From Oceanospirillum sp048265165 (GTDB taxonomy: Bacteria; Pseudomonadota; Gammaproteobacteria; Pseudomonadales; Halomonadaceae), in NCBI RefSeq assembly GCF_048265165.1, contig NZ_JBLXCD010000005.1:62001-126000 (forward strand): a stretch of 64,000 bases of DNA. The letters run 5' to 3'. Shown piece by piece: positions 17,294 to 26,047 of this stretch. Position 1 is the first letter of the stretch. Every line of letters begins with the position of its first letter. The notes under the pieces were generated by a model. That model had not been told where the DNA came from and did not search any database. It saw only the letters and a list, made by a program, of their open reading frames with translations. The translations under genes and the position numbers were made by a program.

Positions 17294-17324
17294 AAACGGT
17301 CTGCTTACTGCAGGCCGTTTTTTA
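17294..17324 (+). terminator. Terminator of htpX
   Basis: AAACGGTCTGC at 17294-17304 pairs (one G-T) with GCAGGCCGTTT at 17310-17320, then a T-run. The rest of the gap 17325-17576 is AT-rich and I see no gene in it. Confidence 0.88.
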
Positions 17325-17576
17325 TAGGCAGGCCTTATACCGGCAATAATGTCTTTAAAATAGCGCTGAATACACTTTACTCAAGCAAGCACTTTTCAAT
17401 CGTCATATAGCAGAAAACAGCATCTATCATATTTGTTTTATCATATAATTCTTAATTATCCGCAGTTGCAACTCAATGGAAGGGGAAATATCCGCTGATG
17501 ATGGAATATATCACCTGTAATTCTCTGTAACTCAAAAACCGGTTACCGCCAAACCCTGTAAGCGAAGGTCTTAATC

Positions 17577-20180
17577 ATGTCTGATCTATTATTGCCAGCC
17601 AACGAAACAGAACGCCTTCAGCATCTACATGAACTGGCGATTCTTGATTCAGGGCGAGATGCTGCGTTTGACCGACTGACAGAACTGGCAAGAGACCTTT
17701 TTGACACCCCCATCGCTTTAGTATCACTAGTGGATAAAAACCGGCAATGGTTTAAGTCTGAGCAGGGATTTAACTGTACCGAAACCCATAGGGATATCTC
17801 CTTCTGCTCTCACGCCATATCCCTGGGTGAAAACCTGGTCATCCCCGATACACTTGCTGATGAGCAGTTTCGGGACAATCCTTTAGTCACCGGTGAACGC
17901 TCAATTCGTTTTTATGCCGGCATCCCCATCAGCATTAGCGACGGGTTACACCTGGGAAGTTTCTGTATTCTTGATACCCGGCCAAGAACCCTATCTGCCC
18001 GGGAGGTGCTCCGCCTGGAGCAGCTCGCCCGTCAGGCTGAAGAGCTGATTCGCCTGCATCAGCAAACCCTTATACTTGCCCGTGAAAAAAACGAAGTGGG
18101 TATCAGCCGTGCCCGTTACCGTGCCATTGTCGATTCAGCGGCAGCGGGCATCATCCGTATCAACCACCTCGGCACCATTCTTGAAGTTAATCCCTTCGCC
18201 CAGCAGCTTCTCGACTACAGTGAAGAGGAGCTAAAAGGCCAGAATGTTAAAGTGATCATGCCCAACCCATGGGCAAGAGAACATGACGACTACCTGAGCC
18301 GATTTATGCAAAGCGGCCAGGCCAAGATCATTGGCAAAGGCCGGGAAGTTGAAGCCCGGCGGAAAGATGGCACACGATTACCGATTCACTTAGGGGTCAG
18401 CGAGGTTCATAACAACCAACCTGAAGAGCGCCAGTTCATTGGTATTTTATCGGACCTGCAGGATGTTCGGGCGGCTCAACGGGCAGAGCAGCAAGAGAAA
18501 ACACTACTGAAAATCCTCCATCAGGGCCTGACTGATTATCAGGCGCTGCTTTCAAAAGACAAACTTTGGGCCTTTCTTATGGAAGCTCTCAAGGAGCTGA
18601 CTGACAGTGACTATGCATTCATCGGTGAAGTTTTATTGGTTGATGGTCGCAAAGCTCTCAAACTACATGCCATAACGGACCTGTCATGGAGTAAAGAGTC
18701 CAAGTTACTGATGGATAAGCTGGTGGCAGGCGATATGTTACTCAGCAACCCGGATACTCTTATTGGTAAAGTATTCGCCGATGAAGAGTTAATTATTGAT
18801 AACAAGATGCAGGAACGGTTTGAGAACAGTTATCTGCCTCCGGGTCACCCGGAACTTTATCGCTATATGGGTGTACCTATATTTGATCAGGGTGAAGTGA
18901 TTGGTATGTTTGCCATCGCGAACAGCCAAAAGGACTATCAACCGGAACTGGCCGAGTGGCTGAATCCTTTTACCAGTACCTGCGCATTACTGATTCGCCT
19001 GTACCGGCAAATGCATGAGCGTGAGCAAATCAATGGACAGCTACGCCAGGCACGGGATGCGGCTCAGCAAGCCAGCCAGGCAAAAAGTGAATTCCTCTCA
19101 TCGATGAGCCATGAGCTGCGTACACCAATGAATGCGATTCTGGGATTTGCTCAGCTTCTGCAGTCCGGTAAGCATCCGCTGACAGATCGCCAGCAACGCC
19201 ATGTAAAGCAGATCTACAAAAGCGGGCAGCATCTGCTTGCTCTGATTAATGATGTCCTGGATCTGGCCCGCATTGAGGCAGGCCGTATCAGCGTTTCTCT
19301 GGAATCGCTTAATGTACGGGAAATGATGCTGGATGCACTGGAAGGGCTACAACCGATAGCAGACCAATATCAGATTCTTCTGCAGCCGGATGAAAGCACG
19401 AATCAAACCATCTGGGTCACTGCTGATTATACCCGCTGCCAGCAGGTACTGATAAACTTGGTTACCAATGCTATTAAATACAATCGCCCTGAAGGCCGTG
19501 TATTTATACGCTGTAAAATACAAGGAAATCAACTGCGTATTGAAGTTGAAGATACCGGTGAAGGTATCTCTTCAGATAAGCTTGAACAGTTGTTCCAACC
19601 CTTTAGCCGACTCGGCGCTGAGAATTCCGCCATCGAAGGCACAGGCATCGGCCTGGCCCTGAGTCAACAGCTGGTCGAGCTGATGCGAGGGCGTATCGGT
19701 GTGGAGAGTGAGGAGCACAAGGGAAGCTGTTTCTGGTTTACACTACCACTGGCTGAGCAGAGCACTACCGAGCCTTACAACACGGCTCAAAGAAGCGATG
19801 TGGAACAAAAGGGAATTCATCTGCTATATGTGGAAGATAATCCGGCTAACCAGCGTTTACTGGAAGCTTTTGTTGACGAACATCCGGACTACCGGCTATC
19901 ACTGGCCTCCTCCGCAGAGATCGCCCTAGAGATGGCCGCCTCAGACATACCGGATCTGATTCTGATGGATCTTGACCTGCCTGGTATTACAGGGATTCAG
20001 GCACAACAAATGTTATCCCGTAACCCTCTAACCCGGAAAATACCTGTTATTGCAGTCTCCGCAGCAGCTTCAGATAAGTGTCGCTCCGAGCTTATGTCAG
20101 ACGGCTTTATCGATTACCTCAATAAACCTCTGGATATGGATCAGTTACTCCAGACACTGCAAAAACAACTGGAGCACTAA
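17577..20180 (+). CDS. Hybrid sensor histidine kinase (GAF-PAS-GAF-HisKA-HATPase-REC)
   Basis: 867 residues, no membrane helix, so a cytoplasmic sensor. Order: N-terminal GAF (about 20-165) with SFCSHAI as in the GAF kinase family, PAS (about 185-300, GTILEVNPFAQQLLDYSEEEL), second GAF (about 310-475), HisKA with phospho-acceptor His512 in SMSHELRTPMNAI, HATPase with N-box LINLVTNAIKYN, DTGEGIS and GTGIGLALS, then a receiver domain with acceptor Asp798 in LILMDLDLPG. Stops two bases before the next gene, whose GTG start uses GGAG inside this gene. Signal unknown; the double GAF suggests a small-molecule or light cofactor, which is inference. Confidence 0.94.
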   Translation: MSDLLLPANETERLQHLHELAILDSGRDAAFDRLTELARDLFDTPIALVSLVDKNRQWFKSEQGFNCTETHRDISFCSHAISLGENLVIPDTLADEQFRDNPLVTGERSIRFYAGIPISISDGLHLGSFCILDTRPRTLSAREVLRLEQLARQAEELIRLHQQTLILAREKNEVGISRARYRAIVDSAAAGIIRINHLGTILEVNPFAQQLLDYSEEELKGQNVKVIMPNPWAREHDDYLSRFMQSGQAKIIGKGREVEARRKDGTRLPIHLGVSEVHNNQPEERQFIGILSDLQDVRAAQRAEQQEKTLLKILHQGLTDYQALLSKDKLWAFLMEALKELTDSDYAFIGEVLLVDGRKALKLHAITDLSWSKESKLLMDKLVAGDMLLSNPDTLIGKVFADEELIIDNKMQERFENSYLPPGHPELYRYMGVPIFDQGEVIGMFAIANSQKDYQPELAEWLNPFTSTCALLIRLYRQMHEREQINGQLRQARDAAQQASQAKSEFLSSMSHELRTPMNAILGFAQLLQSGKHPLTDRQQRHVKQIYKSGQHLLALINDVLDLARIEAGRISVSLESLNVREMMLDALEGLQPIADQYQILLQPDESTNQTIWVTADYTRCQQVLINLVTNAIKYNRPEGRVFIRCKIQGNQLRIEVEDTGEGISSDKLEQLFQPFSRLGAENSAIEGTGIGLALSQQLVELMRGRIGVESEEHKGSCFWFTLPLAEQSTTEPYNTAQRSDVEQKGIHLLYVEDNPANQRLLEAFVDEHPDYRLSLASSAEIALEMAASDIPDLILMDLDLPGITGIQAQQMLSRNPLTRKIPVIAVSAAASDKCRSELMSDGFIDYLNKPLDMDQLLQTLQKQLEH

Positions 20181-20182
20181 CT

Positions 20183-21937
20183 GTGGATAGCCAAAGCTCA
20201 TTGAATACTGATGCAGACATCCTGATTCTTGATGACAATGAGGTCAACGTCGATCTACTGGCCAGCATGCTTGAAGATGAAGGCTTTGAGCAGATTGAGT
20301 GTATGACTGACCCGCGAAAACTCATGCCCAGGGTTAAGCAAAAGTGTCCGGATCTGATTTTCCTTGATATCCGCATGCCTCACATTACAGGTCTTGAGCT
20401 TCTGCAACAGCTTCGGGATCAACTGCCGGACAAACAGCCTGCAGTGATTATTCTGACAGCCAATACAGACCAGAGCACCCGTTACCAGGCATTGGAGCTG
20501 GGTGCCCGGGACTTTCTGACCAAGCCCTTCGATAACAAAGAAGTCTTGCGCAGGCTGGAGAATATTCTTCAGGAGCATATAAAGCTTCAGCAACAGATGT
20601 TCCGTGCCGACGAGCTGGAAACACTGGTACAACAGCGCACTTCTGAGTTACGCCGAATGACCGTCGAAGACCCTTTAACCGGACTGCCAAACCGGCGGGG
20701 GTTACTCAACCTGCTCCATGAACGCCTGCAGAAAGGTAAACCTCAACTGCTCTATTTCTTCTCCGTGGATGGTCTAGAGGAAATGGCCCGGTTGCACGGG
20801 CTTGAAGTAGCGGAGAATCTGGCACTGGCCTTAAAAAACAGAGCCATAGCACACCGTCAGCCAGGAGATATCCTTGGTCTATGGAGCAGTACCGAATGGG
20901 TTCTGCTGCGCGAAACCAAACAGGCGGCAGAGCTTTCCTGCCAACAACTGGCAGATCACGTAACCCCACTGCTGGACACTATCCGAGAACCCATCGATTA
21001 CCAGGAGTTTCGGATACGACTCAATGTGCGGGCAGGATTGAGTGCATCCGGTGCCCAGCGTTCAGCAGAGAACCTGATCCGCCTGGCTGCTTTGGCAGTG
21101 CCTGAAAAACCGAATACCTGGCGAGACTATACACCGGAGCTGGAAGCCCAATTACAGCAGAAGGTGACGCTACAGGAAGCCCTGAATCAGGCAATTGAAC
21201 GTCAGGAGTTGGAACTTTACTTCCAGCCCAAGATTACCCTGAAAAATCAGCAATGCCATGGCGCGGAAGCCCTCCTGCGCTGGAGTCACCCTGATTTAGG
21301 CCGCATACCTCCTGATGTTTTTATTCCGGTAGCAGAAAAAACCGGGCAGATTATAGAGATAGGCCAGTGGGTATTAGATCAAAGCTGCCAGAAGCTGAAG
21401 CAGTGGCGTGACCAACAGCTGGTTGCTGATAACTTTGTGTTAGCCATTAACGTAGCCAGTCAGCAACTGATTCAGTCTGACTTTGCTCACAAATGCCTAA
21501 ACACCTTACAGCGCTATCAGTTGCCCCCAGGCTCACTGGAGATAGAAGTCACAGAGTCCGGTCTGATGACCGATATGGTCGCCGCCCTGGAGCAGCTCTG
21601 TCAGTTAGCGGCAGCGGGAATATCCATCGCCATTGATGATTTTGGCACCGGATACTCCTCTCTGGCCTACCTGAAAGAACTGCCGGTTTCGGTGCTTAAA
21701 ATTGACCGCACTTTTATTAAAGATATGCATGAGAGTGACCGGGACAAGAAACTGGTGGAAACCGTGATGCAGATGTCGGAGAACTTCAACTTTATCACCG
21801 TTGCGGAAGGGGTTGAAAATGAAGAGCAGCTGGACATTCTGAGAGGTTTCAACTGTGAGTTAATTCAGGGCTACTATTACTCGCCACCTCTGGCTGAAAA
21901 AGCCCTGCTGCAATACCTGCATGCGATCAATGACTAG
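20183..21937 (+). CDS. Response regulator REC-GGDEF(degenerate)-EAL, likely c-di-GMP phosphodiesterase
   Basis: 584 residues. Receiver domain with acceptor Asp62 in IFLDIRMPHITG; GGDEF-type domain (about 155-310) whose signature is replaced by WSSTE, so it should not make c-di-GMP; EAL domain with intact EAL at residues 362-364, Asp485-Asp486 in DDFGTGYSSL, KIDRTFI and AEGVE. All metal and catalytic positions I can check are present, so hydrolysis of c-di-GMP is likely. GTG start at 20183, two bases after the kinase stop, so translationally coupled; the kinase is the obvious phosphodonor. Confidence 0.93.
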   Translation: MDSQSSLNTDADILILDDNEVNVDLLASMLEDEGFEQIECMTDPRKLMPRVKQKCPDLIFLDIRMPHITGLELLQQLRDQLPDKQPAVIILTANTDQSTRYQALELGARDFLTKPFDNKEVLRRLENILQEHIKLQQQMFRADELETLVQQRTSELRRMTVEDPLTGLPNRRGLLNLLHERLQKGKPQLLYFFSVDGLEEMARLHGLEVAENLALALKNRAIAHRQPGDILGLWSSTEWVLLRETKQAAELSCQQLADHVTPLLDTIREPIDYQEFRIRLNVRAGLSASGAQRSAENLIRLAALAVPEKPNTWRDYTPELEAQLQQKVTLQEALNQAIERQELELYFQPKITLKNQQCHGAEALLRWSHPDLGRIPPDVFIPVAEKTGQIIEIGQWVLDQSCQKLKQWRDQQLVADNFVLAINVASQQLIQSDFAHKCLNTLQRYQLPPGSLEIEVTESGLMTDMVAALEQLCQLAAAGISIAIDDFGTGYSSLAYLKELPVSVLKIDRTFIKDMHESDRDKKLVETVMQMSENFNFITVAEGVENEEQLDILRGFNCELIQGYYYSPPLAEKALLQYLHAIND

Positions 21938-21965
21938 CCTGTAACGATTGCCTGTCTGCCCCGGA

Positions 21966-22007
21966 AAAATAATAGCCGGATTTATCGAAGATATCGGTAA
22001 GTCCGGC
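21966..22007 (-). terminator. Terminator of the tea operon (usp end)
   Basis: GCCGGATTTATCG at 21975-21987 pairs, with two G-T pairs, with CGGTAAGTCCGGC at 21995-22007. On the minus strand TATTATTTTT follows. It lies between the convergent EAL and usp genes. Confidence 0.7.
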
Positions 22008-22039
22008 CAGTAAGCAGGAAGTGTTAGCGTCGCTTTTTG

Positions 22040-22492
22040 CTAAACGATCATCACCGGGCATTTGGCATGGGCTGCCACCCGCTGCGAAACACTTCCCAGA
22101 AACATACCATCCACATCGGTATGAGTACCTTTTGAACCCATAACAATCAGATCAACCTCTTTAGTTTGTGCAAAAGACACAATTTTTTTAGAGGGGCGTC
22201 CTCCTTTAACAAAACCACGGCAGGTTACACCCTGCTTCAGGGCATGTTTTTTGGCCTGATCCACAACATCTCGGGCATATTCTGTCAGTGCCTGATCCGG
22301 GATCTGCATCTCATCCGGGCGAACCATGGATAAAGATGCCTCGAATAAGCTGTGATGTTTGTACACACAAAGCAGATAGATTTCAGCTTCGCCATCCTGC
22401 TGACGAGTTAATTGCTGTAGTTCAATCGCTTTATCTAAAGCATCCAGGGCTGTTACTGAGCCATCCACCGCCACTAAGATTCTTTTAAACAT
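22040..22492 (-). CDS. teaD: UspA-family ATP-binding regulator of the TRAP transporter (TeaD-like)
   Basis: 150-residue universal stress protein. The ATP-binding pattern G-x2-G-x9-GS is intact (GSKGT ... LGSVSQ), so it should bind ATP. Starts MFKRILVAVDGS with AAGGAG six bases upstream. It is the last gene of the TRAP operon, 21 bases after the large permease. In Halomonas elongata the equivalent gene teaD encodes an ATP-binding USP that lowers ectoine uptake by TeaABC; the same role is inferred here from position and family. Confidence 0.85.
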   Translation of the reverse strand: MFKRILVAVDGSVTALDALDKAIELQQLTRQQDGEAEIYLLCVYKHHSLFEASLSMVRPDEMQIPDQALTEYARDVVDQAKKHALKQGVTCRGFVKGGRPSKKIVSFAQTKEVDLIVMGSKGTHTDVDGMFLGSVSQRVAAHAKCPVMIV

Positions 22493-22513
22493 ATCGAACT
22501 CCTTAATCCTGAG

Positions 22514-23800
22514 TTAATCACTGAATGCCACATCCCGAAGGAAGAGGGCAATTTCAGGAAAAGCCACGAGCAATCCGGCCGAGAACAGCAAAATAGCAAT
22601 AAAGGGCCCAGTTCCCCGAACGACTTCCCAGTAAGGTTTCTTAAAGATTGCGATGGCGGTAAAAATATCACAGCCAAAAGGAGGTGTTGCCGAACCGATG
22701 GCAACCTGCAGTGTGATAATGATCCCAACGTGAACCGGATCAAGACCTGTCGCTTCTATGGCCGGTGCAAAAATCGGCGTCAGCACCAGAATAACAACAA
22801 TAGGATCAACAAACATACAGGCAACAAAAAAGGCCACTGAGATCGCGACCAGAACACCAACCGGCCCCATATCATTGATACCAACGGCATCCAGAATAGT
22901 TTGAGGTATCTGCGCAAAAGAGATAATCCAGGAAAAGCCGTTCCCCACACCCACCAGGATAAAAACTACCGCCGTAATCAAGCCCGTGGATTTGGCAATC
23001 GTGTAGATATCTTTACTGCTCAGGGAGCGGAAGACACCAAATTCCAGAATGACCGCATAAAGTACGCATACCGCAGCCGCTTCAGTCGGGCTAAATACAC
23101 CACCATAAATGCCGCCAACAATAATAACGGGAAACATCAGTGGCCAGATTGCCATGCGAGTCGCTTTAAAACGCTCACTCCAGCTCGCTTTTTCCTCTGT
23201 TGGTACATTGTGAACAGTGGCGTAAATCAGACAGTAGGCAGAAAACAGAAACAGGATCATCAGACCCGGGCCGATACCGGCAATAAACAGTTCTGCAATA
23301 GATGTTTCCGAGATCACACCATAGATGATCATGCCGATACTGGGGGGAATCAAAAAGGCAATGTCGCTGGCATTGATAATCAGCGCCAACGAGAACGAGT
23401 CAGAGTAACCCGCTTTTAACAGTTTCGGTCTGAGCGCTGAGCCCACAGCAACAACCGTCGCCTGAGTCGAACCGGACACGGCACCAAACAAAGTACAGGA
23501 AGTCGCAGTACTGATCGCCAGCCCCCCTCGGATATGTCCGATAAAGGTCATCACCATATCAATCAGGCGGTTGGCAGATTGCCCTCGGGTCATAATATCT
23601 GCAGCCAGAATAAACATAGGAACGGCAATCAATGAGGCCGGACGAATACCACCCAGCACCTGCTGGATAAAAGTATCCATCTGCCCAATACCGCCAAACA
23701 TCATATAAAAACCGGCAAGGGCTGCGGTAATCAGGGGAATCATCATTGGAAAACCGAGCAAAAGCAGCACGATCATGATCAGCATTAGGGTTGTAGCCAT
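22514..23800 (-). CDS. teaC: TRAP transporter large permease subunit (DctM/TeaC type)
   Basis: 428 residues, about 12 to 13 membrane helices, the sodium-coupled channel subunit of a tripartite TRAP carrier. Family signatures: the N-terminal helix GFPMMIPLITAALAG, PMFILAADIMTRG, SGSTQATVVAVGSALRP, the sodium/substrate-site loop IPPSIGMIIYGVISE, and GVFSPTEAAAVCVLYA. AAGGAT precedes the start. Works with the small permease and the periplasmic binding protein encoded upstream. Confidence 0.93.
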   Translation of the reverse strand: MATTLMLIMIVLLLLGFPMMIPLITAALAGFYMMFGGIGQMDTFIQQVLGGIRPASLIAVPMFILAADIMTRGQSANRLIDMVMTFIGHIRGGLAISTATSCTLFGAVSGSTQATVVAVGSALRPKLLKAGYSDSFSLALIINASDIAFLIPPSIGMIIYGVISETSIAELFIAGIGPGLMILFLFSAYCLIYATVHNVPTEEKASWSERFKATRMAIWPLMFPVIIVGGIYGGVFSPTEAAAVCVLYAVILEFGVFRSLSSKDIYTIAKSTGLITAVVFILVGVGNGFSWIISFAQIPQTILDAVGINDMGPVGVLVAISVAFFVACMFVDPIVVILVLTPIFAPAIEATGLDPVHVGIIITLQVAIGSATPPFGCDIFTAIAIFKKPYWEVVRGTGPFIAILLFSAGLLVAFPEIALFLRDVAFSD

Positions 23801-23863
23801 GATAAATCCTTATGCATTATTTTTTTTAAGATCATTTTTATCACTGAGCCGAAAACTCTTAGC

Positions 23864-24439
23864 TCAGACCTCGGACTCATCATCGGCATACCCATCAAGT
23901 ACCCCCGTAGACAGGTAAATATCCTTACTGGTGAGGTTTTTTATGACCGTCAGAAAATACTGTATGCCTGTAATCGCAAAGCCTATGGGAACCCAGATAT
24001 AGATCCACCAGATCGGAAAGCCCAATGCAGGCAAAATACGCCCTCGTTTGAAAACATCTGAGACATATTCAAAAGAAAGCCAGGCAAGTAAAAACATAAT
24101 GCACGAGGTTATCAGTGCAATCATAATCATGGCCCACTTCCGGGCCTGATGGGGCAAGGAATCATAGATGGCAGACATTCGGATATGCCGTCCCTGACGG
24201 GCCGCATAGCCAATACCGGCAAAGGTAATAAGAATGATAAGAATCCGGTTAATTTCACCGGTAAAAAAAAGTCCCTGACCAAAACCAAACCGGGCAACAA
24301 CATTAACGCAGGTGTTCAGTGCCATCAGTAACACGCCCGCAGCCAGCATAAAGGCTTCTACTTTACTGATCAGGTTGTCGAATTTGCCCAGAAGGCCGGG
24401 GAGCTCAGAGTGATAGGTTAAATTCTCAGAATCCGTCAT
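23864..24439 (-). CDS. teaB: TRAP transporter small permease subunit (DctQ/TeaB type)
   Basis: About 191 residues with four membrane helices, including the family motif RFGFGQGLFFTGEINRIL and RQGRHIRMSAIYD in the loop after helix two. ATG at 24439 (MTDSENL) chosen over TTG at 24463 because the longer form has no better ribosome site. Separated from the binding-protein gene by a 113-base gap with a stable hairpin and from the large permease by 63 bases. Confidence 0.9.
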   Translation of the reverse strand: MTDSENLTYHSELPGLLGKFDNLISKVEAFMLAAGVLLMALNTCVNVVARFGFGQGLFFTGEINRILIILITFAGIGYAARQGRHIRMSAIYDSLPHQARKWAMIMIALITSCIMFLLAWLSFEYVSDVFKRGRILPALGFPIWWIYIWVPIGFAITGIQYFLTVIKNLTSKDIYLSTGVLDGYADDESEV

Positions 24440-24490
24440 GGCATTTCGCTCATGCTTCGGCAAACGATGTTGCCGTTAATATCTGACAGA

Positions 24491-24512
24491 GAGACCCGCT
24501 CAGCCGGGCCTC
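24491..24512 (-). promoter_or_regulatory. Intercistronic hairpin between teaA and teaB
   Basis: On the minus strand GAGGCCCG pairs with CGGGTCTC (one G-T) over a six-base loop. No T-run follows, so it is likely an RNA-stabilising or partial-termination hairpin that lets the binding protein be made in excess over the permeases, as is common in binding-protein operons. Confidence 0.55.
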
Positions 24513-24552
24513 CCTGACGTCAGTATCCATTAAAAAAGATACGCAGAAGGGC

Positions 24553-25578
24553 TTACTTGGCAACCGCATCCAGATCAGTTTTAAACTGCTGCAGGAGTAC
24601 TTTGCCACTTTCCCCAGCCATTTCATAAAAGGTTTCCTCAACCTTAGGGGCACGGGCTTTAAACTTTGCGATCTGGCGATCCGTCAGGCGGGTCACCGTC
24701 ACCTTGTCACTACTTTTAACAATCTTATCCAGAGCCCGATCTGCTAAACCATCAATATGCTTCATCGTTTCGTTAAAAGCATATTCAGAAGCATCCCGAA
24801 CCACCTGCTTGTCGCTCGCAGAAAGATCATCAAAGAAGTCTTTGTTCGCCATGGAGGCCGTCGTAAACCAGCCGTGGCCGGTAAAGATCAGGTTAGGGGA
24901 AACCTCATAAAGACCACCGGATTCAATCCAGAAAATTGGATTTTCCTGCCCCTGAATCATATTGGTCTGCAGTGCACCATACACTTCACCCCAAGGTAGC
25001 GGTGTTGGGGTTGCACCAAAGGCTTCGTAGGTCGATGACAACAGAGGATTCGTCATCACGCGAATTTTTTTGCCTTTAAAATCCTGCGGATTGGTCACCG
25101 GCTCATCTGCTGTGACAACCATCTCCCCCTCAGGGTACATCTTCAGAAGTTCCAGGCCTTTATCTGCATAGAGTTCAGTAAAGTCTTCATTGATCGCCTT
25201 ACTTTCACGGAAAAACTTAACCACAGTTTCCATATCAGTCGGTAAAAGATAAGGAATAAAAAAGATCTGAGCCTCGGGAATCAAAGAACCAGTGAACCCC
25301 GGTGACTGGTTAACAAACTGCAGAATACCCGCCTGCGTTTGCTCCATAATATCGTCGGATTCACCCAGCTCACCGAAACGATAGACCTGAAGTGTATGCT
25401 CAGAGTTATCTTCGATATATTCCTTAAATTTAAGGGCGTACACATCCTGTACATCACCTTTGTATTCCTCATGGGCATAGCGCCACGTATCGGCTTGTGC
25501 AACCCCGGTTGCCGTTGCCAGAGTGGCGGCTACGCAGGAAATACCTGCGATTTTCTTTAATTGACTGGTTAGAGACAT
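24553..25578 (-). CDS. teaA: TRAP periplasmic binding protein, ectoine type (TeaA-like)
   Basis: DctP-family solute receptor. Sec signal peptide ending VAQA before DTWRYAHEEYKG. The mature part closely resembles what I remember of Halomonas elongata TeaA: WRYAHEEY, VYRFGELGESDDIMEQTQ, ILQFVNQSPGFTGSLIPEA, PTPLPWGEVYGALQT and QENPIFWIESGGLYEVSPN. TeaA binds ectoine and hydroxyectoine, so that is the predicted ligand. GGAGCGACATGATG: the second ATG (25578) has the better spacing (7 bases); the first (25581) adds only one residue. First gene of a teaABCD-like operon. Confidence 0.87.
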   Translation of the reverse strand: MSLTSQLKKIAGISCVAATLATATGVAQADTWRYAHEEYKGDVQDVYALKFKEYIEDNSEHTLQVYRFGELGESDDIMEQTQAGILQFVNQSPGFTGSLIPEAQIFFIPYLLPTDMETVVKFFRESKAINEDFTELYADKGLELLKMYPEGEMVVTADEPVTNPQDFKGKKIRVMTNPLLSSTYEAFGATPTPLPWGEVYGALQTNMIQGQENPIFWIESGGLYEVSPNLIFTGHGWFTTASMANKDFFDDLSASDKQVVRDASEYAFNETMKHIDGLADRALDKIVKSSDKVTVTRLTDRQIAKFKARAPKVEETFYEMAGESGKVLLQQFKTDLDAVAK

Positions 25579-25600
25579 CATGTCGCTCCATCTTTCCGAC

Positions 25601-25787
25601 ACTGCCGAACAAGGCAGTAGAATTGATCCGGGCACCCCTGACCCCCTTAAACTCTCTTATCCTTATCGGGAGACCCGACATCGATAGAGTTCAATGGATC
25701 CGACATACCCAGCAAACTGAACAGGCTAAACCTGTTATGGAGAGCTTCGAACGGTTCTCTCCGATACAGACAGGTAATACACACCTG
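25601..25787 (-). promoter_or_regulatory. Dyad-rich leader upstream of teaA
   Basis: Five perfect short inverted repeats within 190 bases: ACTGCC/GGCAGT at 25601-25618, TCGGG/CCCGA at 25666-25678, AACAGG/CCTGTT at 25720-25736, GGAGAG/CTCTCC at 25739-25762 and CAGGT/ACCTG at 25771-25787. A weak promoter fit lies just beyond: TTGACG (complement of 25820-25825), 18 bases, TACGTT (complement of 25796-25801). If that promoter is right, all five dyads are in the transcribed leader. The remaining gap to 26047 is AT-rich and shows no gene. Confidence 0.45.
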
Positions 25788-25960
25788 CCTTTTTTAACGT
25801 AGCTAAATTTATGATTCAGCGTCAAGGCGTGAATAAAAAACAAATTAACGCATAAATTGAGACTTTTAGGAGTGAGTTATAACCTTTCTACCGAAAGCGG
25901 AATCTACTCAAAATCAGCACACAAGCGGTGTCTGCAGGATTTTAAAACCAGAAACCAGGC

Positions 25961-25986
25961 AAAAAATACCCGGTAAAAACCGGGCA
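25961..25986 (-). terminator. Terminator of pdxB
   Basis: On the minus strand CCCGGT pairs with ACCGGG (25969-25984) and is followed by TATTTTTT. It begins 62 bases after the pdxB stop codon. Confidence 0.82.
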
Positions 25987-26047
25987 TTTCACTAAAAAAA
26001 GGGATATTTTTTATTAGAACAATAATTAACCGTTTGATTAAAAAGAC

